Assembly (NCBI GenBank): GCA_032622095.1
Contig: CP136066.1
Coordinates: 187,464,716 to 187,528,715 of the forward strand
Direction of reading: 5' to 3'
Origin: Siphonodentalium dalli
Taxonomy: Eukaryota > Mollusca > Scaphopoda > Gadilida > Siphonodentaliidae
Length of the DNA stretch: 64,000 nt
Positions within the stretch are counted from its first letter, which is position 1, and every line of letters begins with the position of its first letter. This document shows, piece by piece, positions 36,000 through 48,441 of this stretch. Both the position numbers and the translations under genes were made by a program. The notes under the pieces were generated by a model that had not been told where the DNA came from, searched no databases, and was given only the letters and a program-made list of their open reading frames with translations.

Positions 36000-36900
36000 G
36001 GAGGGGTGCTATCAGCGCGGGACCTAATCATTCCACCATACAAAAAATAAGTCCATCATATCTGTATCAATTACAAGATAGGGTACCTGGCATTGCTCAG
36101 GTAAAGAATGAACAGATTATTAGTGCCCCCTCCAGTCATTTAAACTATTTATTAGTCACCTGAGATAAGCATCACATATATATTGCATGAAACTCTGGAT
36201 AAATTTACCTCTACTTTTAAGTTGATAATAAACGCTCTTTATTGCTAATTATTAGTACTTATTTAAGTCATCTGAGGGCAACGGCACCTATCCCATGACA
36301 CGCCCAATTTATCTCTGTACCAATTTTCCCATATATCTTCTGAGATGATAAATGTTTTTAATTGATAAGCTATGTTAACATAATTTACAAACATCCCTTT
36401 ATGTCATCTGATGTCCAAGGCGCCAATCCCATGACATTCCCCTAGTCATGGGATCCCATGTGTACCAATTTTACTACATATTGTTTAAGCTGATAAGAAT
36501 TGCTCATCTCTATAATATAGTCTATAAGTTCCCCTTTAAGTTTGCCCGGGTCAATTTACCCCTGTATACCAATTTCCAGCGACCAGAGTCTAACCATTTT
36601 GTGTATATGATTCATTTTTTAAATTAGAATTGTTTATGCCCCTTTAAGTCGTCTGAATCAGATGTTAACAACACCTATCTCGTGTCAATTGACCCATGCG
36701 AAGCAATCTTTATTACAAATTTCCGACCATTTTGGGTGTATAATTAATTATTATTGTCCTTTTAAGACATCTGATGTCAATGGCAGCAATCCCATGACAC
36801 TCTCCGGGTCAATTGACCCATATATAGCACCAATGGTCCAGCCATTTGGTCGTCTAGACAGACAAACAGTTTTTATTAATATATGTCAGAGTTCTAACTT
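36000..36900 (+). repeat. Diverged tandem repeat of about 125 bp, left arm
   Basis: Five or more diverged units share TAAGTCATCTGATGTCAATGG, CCAATCCCATGACA, GGGTCAATTGACCCATAT and TGTACCAATTTT (each shown as short words). Unit length varies because of internal indels. The block ends about 85 bases before the Helitron dimer. No head hairpin or TCCG run was seen. Confidence 0.6.
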
Positions 36901-36983
36901 GAGTTAGATAATTTTACTAAAAAAAACGCCAATTTCAAGGTGCGTATCTCTGACATAGGCCTAAATATGCGCTCAGGTGATAA

Positions 36984-37723
36984 TCTATTATATATTTTGA
37001 AAGATCTGTGTGTGTGTGTGTGTATGTGTTTGTGTGTAAGTTTGTTTGAAATCGATGGACTCCAAAACGACTAAGCCAATTTCGATGAAATTTGGTATTT
37101 TAGGGTATTTTCGGCCGGAGACGAACATAGGCATATTTATTTGTCCGTGCGAGGTCAACTTTTCACGTGCGGAGGTCAAATCTATTTTTACGCCGTTTTG
37201 CGCTAATATATTTCAGTTCGGTGCTCACAAATCGATTCGATATAGCGCGAATAATAAATTGCCAGTCATATAATTTGCACGGTTAGAATCTGTGTGGCTT
37301 CATCTTTCCAACGATATATAATATGTATGTATCCGTTTTAGTTATCTGCCTCAATTATTAGGGACAAGTGGTAGCGATCTTTTATCAGGATCAATGCGTA
37401 ACTTCTATGACGTCGTCAGAGGTCATAAAGTTAGATTACGTTAACTCTCACCCTGCCGATGCATTTGACTGTGTCGCGTTAACTCATCACCGGCCGAGGT
37501 ATCCGCAAATGACATTGGGCTATATATCTCGAAAACGGGTGTAGCTATCGACTTGAAATTTGGTATGTGAATGTATCTTGCCCCGGATACGAATTTTATC
37601 GGGTCGCCGAGCACGTGCGACACCAGCTTCGCGCATGCGCAGACCAGGTCTAGGAAACGGATGGAGCAATCGACTTGAAATTTGGTTTTTGAATAGCCCG
37701 GACGAAGTCGGGTCACCTTCTAG
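36984..37723 (+). mobile_element. Non-autonomous Helitron, first unit of a head-to-tail dimer
   Basis: It starts TCTATTATATATTTTGAAAG after an A and ends with a hairpin (CCCGGACGAAGTCGGG at 37,697-37,712), TCACCTT and CTAG at 37,720-37,723. The next base begins a second unit. A TG-rich microsatellite follows the 5' end. The internal text, with GAAATTTGGTAT repeated, is non-coding; the short frames across it have no family resemblance and are also broken between copies. Confidence 0.85.
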
Positions 37724-38583
37724 TCTATTATATATTTTGAAAGATCTGTGTGTGTATGTGTTTGTTTGTGTGTGTGTTTGAAATCGATGGACTCGAAAAC
37801 GACTAAGCCAATTTCGATGAAATTTGGTATTTGGATGTGTTTTCGGCCGGAGACGAACATAGGCATATTTATTTGTCCGTGCGAGGTCAACTTTTCACGT
37901 GCGGAGGTCAAATCTATTTTTACGCCGTTTTTGCGCTAATATATTTCAGTTCGGTGCTCACAAATCGATTCGATATAGCGCGAATAATAAATTGCCAGTC
38001 ATATAATTTGCACGGTTAGAATCTGTGTGGCTTCATCTTTCCAACGATATATAATATGTATGTATCCGTTTTAGTTATCTGCCTCAATTATTAGGTACAA
38101 GTGGTACGATGCTTTTATCAGGATAAAATCAATGCGTAATTTCTATGACGTCGTCAGAGGTCATAAAGTTAGATTACGTTAACTGTCACCCTGCCGATGC
38201 ATTTGACTGTGTCGCGTTAACTCATCACCGGCCGAGGTATCCGCAAATGACATTGGGCTATATATCTCGAAAACGGGTGTAGCTATCGACTTGAAATTTG
38301 GTATGTGAATGTATCTTGCCCCGGATACGAATTTTATCGGGTCGCCGAGCACGTGCGACGCCAGCTTCGCGCATGCGCAGACGAGATCTCGGAAACGGGT
38401 TGAGATATTGACTTTAAATTTGGTATGTGAATGTATCTTGCCCCGGATACGAATTTTATCGGGTCGCCGAGCACGTGCGACACCAGCTTCGCGCATGCGC
38501 AGACCAGATCTAGGAAACGGGTGGCGCAATCGACTTGAAATTTGGTTTTTTAATAGCCCGGACGAAGTCGGGTCACCTTCTAG
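37724..38583 (+). mobile_element. Non-autonomous Helitron, second unit of the dimer
   Basis: It begins with the same TCTATTATA end directly after the CTAG of the first unit and ends CTAG at 38,580-38,583 before a T. It is 120 bases longer than the first unit because a block of about 122 bp around CCCCGGATACGAATTTTATC (starting near 38,319 and again near 38,441) is duplicated. Head-to-tail tandem copies fit rolling-circle transposition past the terminator. Confidence 0.85.
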
Positions 38584-40749
38584 TATTTTATATTAGCAAA
38601 ATTCTTTTGTCTGGGATTTTTTTTTATCACGCTACCAGTAATTGCTCACTTATAATAACTTAGTATAGTCAAATGAAATATTTTCCAGTTCATTTCTTTA
38701 GGAAGTGACATCTGCAGTAAATAATCTTGTGTCACTAGTTTCCAAGAGGCATGGTACTACCTCCTGCTGTTTAATTTGAGTATATGTAGTCCTTAAGCCA
38801 ATCGCGCTTGCGTTAGTAATTTATTATCGAGCAATCCATAATTCGACAGTGTGTAAACTCGCACTTAATTCTCTTTTATTGAATACTCGATTGTTGGTTC
38901 GTTGAGTTCTTGGTAAAACAACAAGAACATAGAACTGACGAACTTGGGTCGTCCAAACCACTACTCGAAATTGATGCAATGGGCATTCTTCTGTGGAAAT
39001 GGGGCGGGGTAGAAATGCATATAGAACTTACTTTCGTAAATGGTATTTCGTTTTCCCACGCATAAATTCATACAAACAATATTTTATTTGCAGAATGTTC
39101 TGCAATTGAGTTGAACATACAGTAATTAATTTAGCACAGACCCCCCCCCCCCCCCTCCCCATGCATGTAACTTGTGCTGCATGCGGCGGGGGAGAAAATG
39201 CAGTAGCATTGACGATATCAGTTATGTATATGCACGGACGCGTTGACACGGGACGGGGTCGTGGTGTCTCCCCTTCCCACTTTGGTGAAAAAAATCAACA
39301 GTTTGAACTTTGAAGTCCAATACACTAATAGGTTTGTGTGCAGTTAGCGATTATAAATTTCCAACATGTGGCCATAGCATTGTGCAATTATATAGCTTTT
39401 CTTCAATTTTGAGAATTATTTTGGTTCGATCAAAGGTGGTGCATTTAGAAATTCCAAGTTTTTTGCACCAAAACGGAAACATTCTAGACACGTTCATGTA
39501 TAGGGCCTAAATATGTTTTAAATATAAGTTTGCTCACCGTATAACCTTTATCGCGATTCTGATATAAATGGTTCATCCCTCAGACATATACGTATATAGT
39601 TTATCCACCCAACGATGTATATACAACTTATCAATTCCTAATATAGGCTGGGATTTGTGGATGCGAAGGCCTATATACAGGCACGCTTAACCACCTGCCA
39701 CAGCAGACAGTCACACAAACACGGAGTTAACGAAATGAATAGGGGATATTTTGCATGGGATCCATACATATATAAGTGTAGGCATGCTACCGAACATGGT
39801 TGAGTGACTTTTTTTTCGCACGATGTCGCCTCGGTTGCTCTTTATTGGAGATTCGATCGATGGTTTACACTATAGCTGCCAAGAATGTAAATATAGTACA
39901 CTATATATTGATATGTGTGCTCTCATATATAACTACGAGCAGCATCAGTATATAACCACCAACTCAAAGTTTGTGATTATGTTGTGGTTGATTCAGTGAA
40001 ATTCGCATGTTTCCGTGGATTGTAGTATAATAGACTACAGAGCGCGCGGTATCAAACTCTGGAGGATCTTTAATACAAGCGTACTTGACCAATCCATTGT
40101 TACGAATTTGTTAAAGCATTTTAGTAACGTATTCAAAACTGGTTGTGATTCTTCCTGTGTATCAATGCACATTCATTGTGATGCATGTAGCCACCGAAGG
40201 GGTTATCGTGATAATTATATATAGGCTAATATAGCCTATAGGCTATACGACCATTCAAAGAATGTAATATAGCCAAAAATACAGTAGTTATCAACAATGG
40301 TGGTGGTGGGGGGGGGGGGGGTAGGCTAATAACCTTTGTTTTCTCATTCAATGCTAAATTCTCAGAAGCATTTAATTATTTTGCCATAATTAGCAATCGA
40401 TGGGCCATATTTATTAATCGACATCATAAGTTAGGGTAGGTCTAGTCATTGCATAAATGTGAATTTATTCTTATCAACAGCGATGCCATATGTATAAACA
40501 CATTCCCTGTCCCCAATACGAAGAAATTTGCCCGGGGAGTTGATTTTAAACCTTTATTCGCGTAAAAACGTTTCAAAAATCAGATCACGGAAGCATTTTT
40601 TCGATATGGTGTGCGTAGTACGTCATACACTACAAATTTATTGACTAGGCAACGCCAAACGACCATGTCGTAATTGCAGCGATATTTCTCCGAGGGCGGG
40701 GCTATACATCCACGTTACTATTATTAGAAATATTGACTTATCTGGCAGG
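38584..40749. other. Plain sequence next to the palindrome centre (mirrored at 40,836-42,993)
   Basis: No gene or transposon recognised. It holds two variable homopolymers, C15 at 39,141-39,155 and G14 at 40,308-40,321, both shorter (11) in the right arm. Confidence 0.6.
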
Positions 40750-40835
40750 ACGTACTTATTAAGCAGAACACCGGTACCAAAACCAGTGGTAATCAGGAAT
40801 TAAATCGGTACCGGTGTTCTGCTTAATAAGTACGT
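40750..40835. repeat. Short inverted repeat at the palindrome tip, shared with a copy at 11.4 kb
   Basis: The innermost 26 bp of homology on each side (40,750-40,775 and, reversed, 40,810-40,835) contain GTTCTGCTTAATAAGTACG. The same 26 bases occur at 11,426-11,451, outside the visible palindrome, followed there by weaker homology for another few dozen bases. The palindrome tip therefore lies in a dispersed repeat, perhaps the end of a small inverted-repeat transposon. Family unknown. Confidence 0.75.
40779..40806. other. Unpaired 28-bp spacer at the palindrome centre
   Basis: The arms meet at GGTACC (40,773-40,778) and GGTACC (40,807-40,812). The 28 bases between them have no inverted partner. 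The spacer is too short to hold a gene; it forms the loop of the predicted hairpin. Its sequence is not recognised. Confidence 0.9.
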
Positions 40836-42993
40836 CCTGCCAGATAAGTCAATATTTCTAATAATAGTAACGTGGATGTATAGCCCCGCCCTCGGAGAAA
40901 TATCGCTGCAATTACGACATGGTCGTTTGGCGTTGCCTAGTCAATAAATTTGTAGTGTATGACGTACTACGCACACCATATCGAAAAAATGCTTCCGTGA
41001 TCTGATTTTTGAAACGTTTTTACGCGAATAAAGGTTTAAAATCAACTCCCCGGGCAAATTTCTTCGTATTGGGGACAGGGAATGTGTTTATACATATGGC
41101 ATCGCTGTTGATAAGAATAAATTCACATTTATGCAATGACTAGACCTACCCTAACTTATGATGTCGATTAATAAATATGGCCCATCGATTGCTAATTATG
41201 GCAAAATAATTAAATGCTTCTGAGAATTTAGCATTGAATGAGAAAACAAAGGTTATTAGCCTACCCCCCCCCCCACCACCACCATTGTTGATAACTACTG
41301 TATTTTTGGCTATATTACATTCTTTGAATGGTCGTATAGCCTATAGGCTATATTAGCCTATATATAATTATCACGATAACCCCTTCGGTGGCTACATGCA
41401 TCACAATGAATGTGCATTGATACACAGGAAGAATCACAACCAGTTTTGAATACGTTACTAAAATGCTTTAACAAATTCGTAACAATGGATTGGTCAAGTA
41501 CGCTTGTATTAAAGATCCTCCAGAGTTTGATACCGCGCGCTCTGTAGTCTATTATACTACAATCCACGGAAACATGCGAATTTCACTGAATCAACCACAA
41601 CATAATCACAAACTTTGAGTTGGTGGTTATATACTGATGCTGCTCGTAGTTATATATGAGAGCACACATATCAATATATAGTGTACTATATTTACATTCT
41701 TGGCAGCTATAGTGTAAACCATCGATCGAATCTCCAATAAAGAGCAACCGAGGCGACATCGTGCGAAAAAAAAGTCACTCAACCATGTTCGGTAGCATGC
41801 CTACACTTATATATGTATGGATCCCATGCAAAATATCCCCTATTCATTTCGTTAACTCCGTGTTTGTGTGACTGTCTGCTGTGGCAGGTGGTTAAGCGTG
41901 CCTGTATATAGGCCTTCGCATCCACAAATCCCAGCCTATATTAGGAATTGATAAGTTGTATATACATCGTTGGGTGGATAAACTATATACGTATATGTCT
42001 GAGGGATGAACCATTTATATCAGAATCGCGATAAAGGTTATACGGTGAGCAAACTTATATTTAAAACATATTTAGGCCCTATACATGAACGTGTCTAGAA
42101 TGTTTCCGTTTTGGTGCAAAAAACTTGGAATTTCTAAATGCACCACCTTTGATCGAACCAAAATAATTCTCAAAATTGAAGAAAAGCTATATAATTGCAC
42201 AATGCTATGGCCACATGTTGGAAATTTATAATCGCTAACTGCACACAAACCTATTAGTGTATTGGACTTCAAAGTTCAAACTGTTGATTTTTTTCACCAA
42301 AGTGGGAAGGGGAGACACCACGACCCCGTCCCGTGTCAACGCGTCCGTGCATATACATAACTGATATCGTCAATGCTACTGCATTTTCTCCCCCGCCGCA
42401 TGCAGCACAAGTTACATGCATGGGGAGGGGGGGGGGGTCTGTGCTAAATTAATTACTGTATGTTCAACTCAATTGCAGAACATTCTGCAAATAAAATATT
42501 GTTTGTATGAATTTATGCGTGGGAAAACGAAATACCATTTACGAAAGTAAGTTCTATATGCATTTCTACCCCGCCCCATTTCCACAGAAGAATGCCCATT
42601 GCATCAATTTCGAGTAGTGGTTTGGACGACCCAAGTTCGTCAGTTCTATGTTCTTGTTGTTTTACCAAGAACTCAACGAACCAACAATCGAGTATTCAAT
42701 AAAAGAGAATTAAGTGCGAGTTTACACACTGTCGAATTATGGATTGCTCGATAATAAATTACTAACGCAAGCGCGATTGGCTTAAGGACTACATATACTC
42801 AAATTAAACAGCAGGAGGTAGTACCATGCCTCTTGGAAACTAGTGACACAAGATTATTTACTGCAGATGTCACTTCCTAAAGAAATGAACTGGAAAATAT
42901 TTCATTTGACTATACTAAGTTATTATAAGTGAGCAATTACTGGTAGCGTGATAAAAAAAATCCCAGACAAAAGAATTTTGCTAATATAAAATA

Positions 42994-43853
42994 CTAGAAG
43001 GTGACCCGACTTCGTCCGGGCTATTAAAAAACCAAATTTCAAGTCGATTGCTCCACCCGTTTCCTAGATCTGGTCTGCGCATGCGCGAAGCTGGTGTCGC
43101 ACGTGCTCGGCGACCCGATAAAATTCGTATCCGGGGCAAGATACATTCACATACCAAATTTAAAGTCAATATCTCAACCCGTTTCCGAGATCTCGTCTGC
43201 GCATGCGCGAAGCTGGCGTCGCACGTGCTCGGCGACCCGATAAAATTCGTATCCGGGGCAAGATACATTCACATACCAAATTTCAAGTCGATAGCTACAC
43301 CCGTTTTCGAGATATATAGCCCAATGTCATTTGCGGATACCTCGGCCGGTGATGAGTTAACGCGACGCAGTCAAATGCATCGGCAGGGTGAGAGTTAACG
43401 TAATCTAACTTTATGACCTCTGACGACGTCATAGAAATTACGCATTGATTTTATCCTGATAAAAGCATCGTACCACTTGTACCTAATAATTGAGGCAGAT
43501 AACTAAAACGGATACATACATATTATATATCGTTGGAAAGATGAAGCCACACAGATTCTAACCGTGCAAATTATATGACTGGCAATTTATTATTCGCGCT
43601 ATATCGAATCGATTTGTGAGCACCGAACTGAAATATATTAGCGCAAAAACGGCGTAAAAATAGATTTGACCTCCGCACGTGAAAAGTTGACCTCGCACGG
43701 ACAAATAAATATGCCTATGTTCGTCTCCGGCCGAAAACACATCCAAATACCAAATTTCATCGAAATTGGCTTAGTCGTTTTCGAGTCCATCGATTTCAAA
43801 CACACACACAAACAAACACATACACACACAGATCTTTCAAAATATATAATAGA
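42994..43853 (-). mobile_element. Helitron dimer, second unit, right-arm copy
   Basis: Reverse-complement partner of the 37.7-38.6 kb unit, with the same 860-base length and the same internal duplication, so that duplication predates the mirror copy. A few base changes separate it from the left copy. Confidence 0.85.
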
Positions 43854-44599
43854 CTAGAAGGTGACCCGACTTCGTCCGGGCTATTCAAAAACCAAATTTC
43901 AAGTCGATTGCTCCATCCGTTTCCTAGATCTGGTCTGCGCATGCGCGAAGCTGGTGTCGCACGTGCTCGGCGACCCGATAAAATTCGTATCCGGGGCAAG
44001 ATACATTCACATACCAAATTTCAAGTCGATAGCTACACCCGTTTTCGAGATATATAGCCCAATGTCATTTGCGGATACCTCGGCCGGTGATGAGTTAACG
44101 CGACACAGTCAAATGCATCGGCAGGGTGAGAGTTAACGTAATCTAACTTTATGACCTCTGACGACGTCATAGAAGTTACGCATTGATCCTGATAAAAGAT
44201 CGCTACCACTTGTCCCTAATAATTGAGGCAGATAACTAAAACGGATACATACATATTATATATCGTTGGAAAGATGAAGCCACACAGATTCTAACCGTGC
44301 AAATTATATGACTGGCAATTTATTATTCGCGCTATATCGAATCGATTTGTGAGCACCGAACTGAAATATATTAGCGCAAAACGGCGTAAAAATAGATTTG
44401 ACCTCCGCACGTGAAAAGTTGACCTCGCACGGACAAATAAATATGCCTATGTTCGTCTCCGGCCGAAAATACCCTAAAATACCAAATTTCATCGAAATTG
44501 GCTTAGTCGTTTTGGAGTCCATCGATTTCAAACAAACTTACACACAAACACATACACACACACACACACACACACAGATCTTTCAAAATATATAATAGA
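43854..44599 (-). mobile_element. Helitron dimer, first unit, right-arm copy
   Basis: Reverse-complement partner of the 36.98-37.72 kb unit. It is six bases longer, all explained by a longer CA/TG microsatellite next to the 5' end at about 44,545-44,577. Confidence 0.85.
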
Positions 44600-44687
44600 T
44601 TATCACCTGAGCGCATATTTAGGCCTATGTCAGAGATACGCACCTTGAAATTGGCGTTTTCTTTAGTAAAATTATCTAACTCAAGTT

Positions 44688-45583
44688 AGAACTCTGACAT
44701 ATATTAATAAAAAACTGTTTGTCTGTCTAGACGACCAAATGGCTGGACCATTGGTGCTATATATGGGTCAATTGACCCGGAGAGTGTCATGGGATTGCTG
44801 CCCATTGACATCAGATGTCTTAAAAGGACAATAATAATTAATTATACACCCAAAATGGTCGGAAATTTGTAATAAAGATTGCTTCGCATGGGTCAATTGA
44901 CACGAGATAGGTGTTGTTAACATCTGATTCAGACGACTTAAAGGGGCATAAACAATTCTAATTTAAAAAATGAATCATATACACAAAATGGGTTAGACTC
45001 TGGTCGCTGGAAATTGGTATACAGGGGTAAATTGACCCGGGCAAACTTAAAGGGGAACTTATAGACTATATTATAGAGATGAGCAATTCTTATCAGCTTA
45101 AACAATATGTAGTAAAATTGGTACACATGGGATCCCATGACTAGGGGGAATGTCATGGGATTGGCGCCTTGGACATCAGATGACATAAAGGGATGTTTGT
45201 AAATTATGTTAACATAGCTTATCAATTAAAAACATTTATCATCTCAGAAGATATATGGGAAAATTGGTACAGAGATAAATTGGGCGTGTCATGGGATAGG
45301 TGCCGTTGCCCTCAGATGACTTAAATAAGTACTAATAATTAGCAATAAAGAGCGTTTATTATCAACTTAAAAGTAGAGGTAAATTTATCCAGAGTTTCAT
45401 GCAATATATATATGATGCTTATCTCAGGTGACTAATAAATAGTTTAAATGACTGGAGGGGGCACTAATAATCTGTTCATTCTTTACCTGAGCAATGCCAG
45501 GTACCCTATCTAGTAATTGATACAGATATGATGGACTTATTTTTTGTATGGTGGAATGATTAGGTCCCGCGCTGATAGCACCC
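44688..45583 (-). repeat. Diverged tandem repeat of about 125 bp, right arm
   Basis: Mirror of the 36.0-36.9 kb block. The units and their order are the same as in the left arm. Confidence 0.6.
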
Positions 45584-48037
45584 CTCCTCTCGTGCAAGTT
45601 TCCTCACCAAGCAGGTACTCACTGTCTGATGGCTCTATTTTCATATTTTAAAATCACCTCCATATCACCTTATTGTGAAGTGCATCATTGATTTACTAGT
45701 AAAGGTATCCCACAAATTTGTCATAAATGTACTTCAAAGCTTCAAATATATTACTGTATGCAGACATCTATCCAATTATTGGAGATCCTAACACAGGCTT
45801 GTCTTTCAACACACAATTGATACAAACGCTTGCCATTCAAGGCACATATCTAAATTATTGTTCCTTCAATACATTGAAACTCCACAAGTACAACAGGGCA
45901 TCAGATGAATATTTAAACTAAACTGTTTAAAAAATGGAAAGATTCTTTGCAAACTTCAAGCTTCTGTTGGCCCATCAGAGGAGATACTGTAGGGAATCTT
46001 TTTGACCAAACCACTTTGATTTGAAATGGAAGTGCGCGACTAAAATATTGTAATCTGTGGGTAACATCAGGTGTGGTTTCTTCACTGCTTCAAGATTGCT
46101 GACTAATATTGATTTGAATTTATAGATATTGGGATGAAATATCTCCAAATATTGACAGTATAATTCTTGTCTATAGGCTCTATAAAAACTGGTAATTTAG
46201 TAACACAGCTGGGGGATAATACAAATGGAAACAGTTTAGAAATGACCTATTGAAAGATGCAATTGCCCACATGCCTGTAAATATATTCATTATTGACTGA
46301 ATGTAATGCAGAACCGCATGCACTGTATCTGTAATTGATAAACATCTTGCAATGGTTATTTCATTTATAACACTGGTTATACATTTTGGTATATCTTAAA
46401 AGGATAAGATATAAAAATGTCGTTTCATCTCATCGATAGAGGCAATATTATTTTCATCTCATGCATCCATGAAATGTTGGAAGGTCTTCTCCCCAACTGT
46501 TTTCAGAGGCCATATATCCAGGACAATGGAGAGAGAGAGAAAGAGAAATACTGTCAAAATTTGTATTCAAATTCGGGAAAAGTCCATAACAACAATATCT
46601 AATATGTGCTCTATAGTAGTACATACATGTATATATTAAAGTATGGAGCTTCAAAGATAAAATGAGAGTTGCACAAAATATTGTATTTAAGAAATGAATA
46701 ACACACACACAAACCCACTGCATTCATTTCTTTATTTATATAGCTTTTTTATTGTTTATTCCCATAAACAAGACCAAAATCACCAACCAAATAAAGTTAA
46801 AATTTGTGGCCAATTTGGTCCAACAGTTTAACCTGAAGTAGGAACATATGCCATTATGGACTGTTGGTTTAAAAACATACATGAGGGAAAAATAAACCAA
46901 ACTATGAGAACAATTCTAACCTATTTTTTATGTGAACATCTAATCTACAACTAATGTTATACCAGGCATGAAATTTTCAACTGTTTAAATTTTGATCAAA
47001 TAGGGGGTCAAAACTCCACCGCTCTACACTCCTTCCCTGTTGCCTCCAACATTGACCCACCCAGGCTTCCTAGAAATCAATATTATTATACCAGTACCAA
47101 ACAGGATAGAGAGCTAATCTCTTATCTCTGCCCCTATTAGAACAAATGTGAATCCCCATCTATGAGATCGATTCATCTAATAATATCAATATACCCCCAC
47201 TATCCAATAGGGTATGATTTCACCTGGATAAGTGGTGGTTAACAAAATAATATTGGGACAGCCAAGTCTGTATTTAGAGTGTCTGACCTCTGCAGAATGA
47301 GGTCCTCAAAAGGTGAATTTAATGAGTCATGACACTATTCCCCCAAGGTGGAATAGCACAAGGTATTCACCCTCTGGGGATATCATTTCCTAACGAGAGG
47401 CCAATCACGACCGACAGATGTTTAACCCATACCTTGGCGATAGCGATTAGCTATAACTGATAATTGGTCTAAGATATGATCACAGTAATACATATATCAG
47501 TACTTAAACTTAAAATCAAAAGCTCAAATAATTTGTCTTAAGAAGGGGTTAAAGTATTTGGGGTGGGGGAGGAGTCTATTTAAATCTCATAACTCTGTCC
47601 CTATTCACACAATGACCTCTCACTGTGAGATCCAATGGTTTAGCCATTAATAAATTTGACAGATAGGATAAACAATTATCCAGCCAGCAGATTGTTTGTC
47701 TTTACCTTCATACAACCACCCCTAGAGCTTTGTAACATATGTCACCACTTAATTAATAACAGATTTCGCTTGGAATGACATCTATTAAAGGTACTCTCAT
47801 ATACTCTGGATATTGGATGTTCACATGGCAATTTATTGCTATCATTATATTACATGCAACTATTGCAATAAAATCTTCATATCTTCAAAAAAGGACATCA
47901 CACCTAATTAATGGTATACAACTAAAACAAATTAGTGTCAATGAATTTTTTTTTTTTAATTAAATATTTTTTTATTATTTAATATAAAAGTTTTTTTTAT
48001 ATTTTTTGCGTGTTAAATTGAGCGAAGAAATTCAATC

Positions 48038-48441
48038 TATAAAAGGGTCATAACTCCTTTAAAATAAATCGGATCAAACCCAAATTCGAACTTGATCTGT
48101 ATTTTGGGCTGACAATCTCACATACCAAATTTGGTGTCAATCAGATGAATTAGTTATGGCAGCATGTGTAAATTCTGAGTAAAAAAGGGCCATAACCAGC
48201 CCAAACTGTACAAAAAAAAACTCGAATCAAACCCATATTCGAACTCGAACTGTATTTTGGGCTGAGAAACCTATATACAAAACTTGGTTCCGATCAAATA
48301 GAAAATGTTAGAGCTATCGCATTATGCCTAAAGTGTCTACGGACGGACAGACAGATGGATGTACAGATGGATAGATGAACGACGAGTGGTCAATCCGGAC
48401 ATTGACACTATGTGTACCATACTATGGTATAGGTACACATA
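48038..48441 (-). repeat. TATGTGTACC-headed tandem element, right arm
   Basis: Mirror of the 33.16-33.55 kb element and about 14 bases longer. Comparison with the 32 kb family member suggests the right arm is closer to the ancestral unit and the left arm carries a deletion. Confidence 0.6.

Larger units (their letters stand above)
14292..40778 (+). repeat. Left arm of a giant inverted repeat (palindrome)
   Basis: The reverse complement of this whole segment is found in the right half of the window. Position x in this arm pairs with about 81,585-x near the centre. The sum drifts in small steps (81,582, 81,577, 81,583, 81,597, 81,591, 81,606, 81,608, 81,619) as small indels accumulate outward, then drops by exactly 3,327 to 78,292 beyond a transposon found only here. 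Base differences are sparse in the stretches compared. The partner of 14,292 is base 64,000, so the outer end of the palindrome lies beyond the window and this arm may extend further left. Seen directly; whether it is a real chromosomal palindrome is discussed in the findings. Confidence 0.97.
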
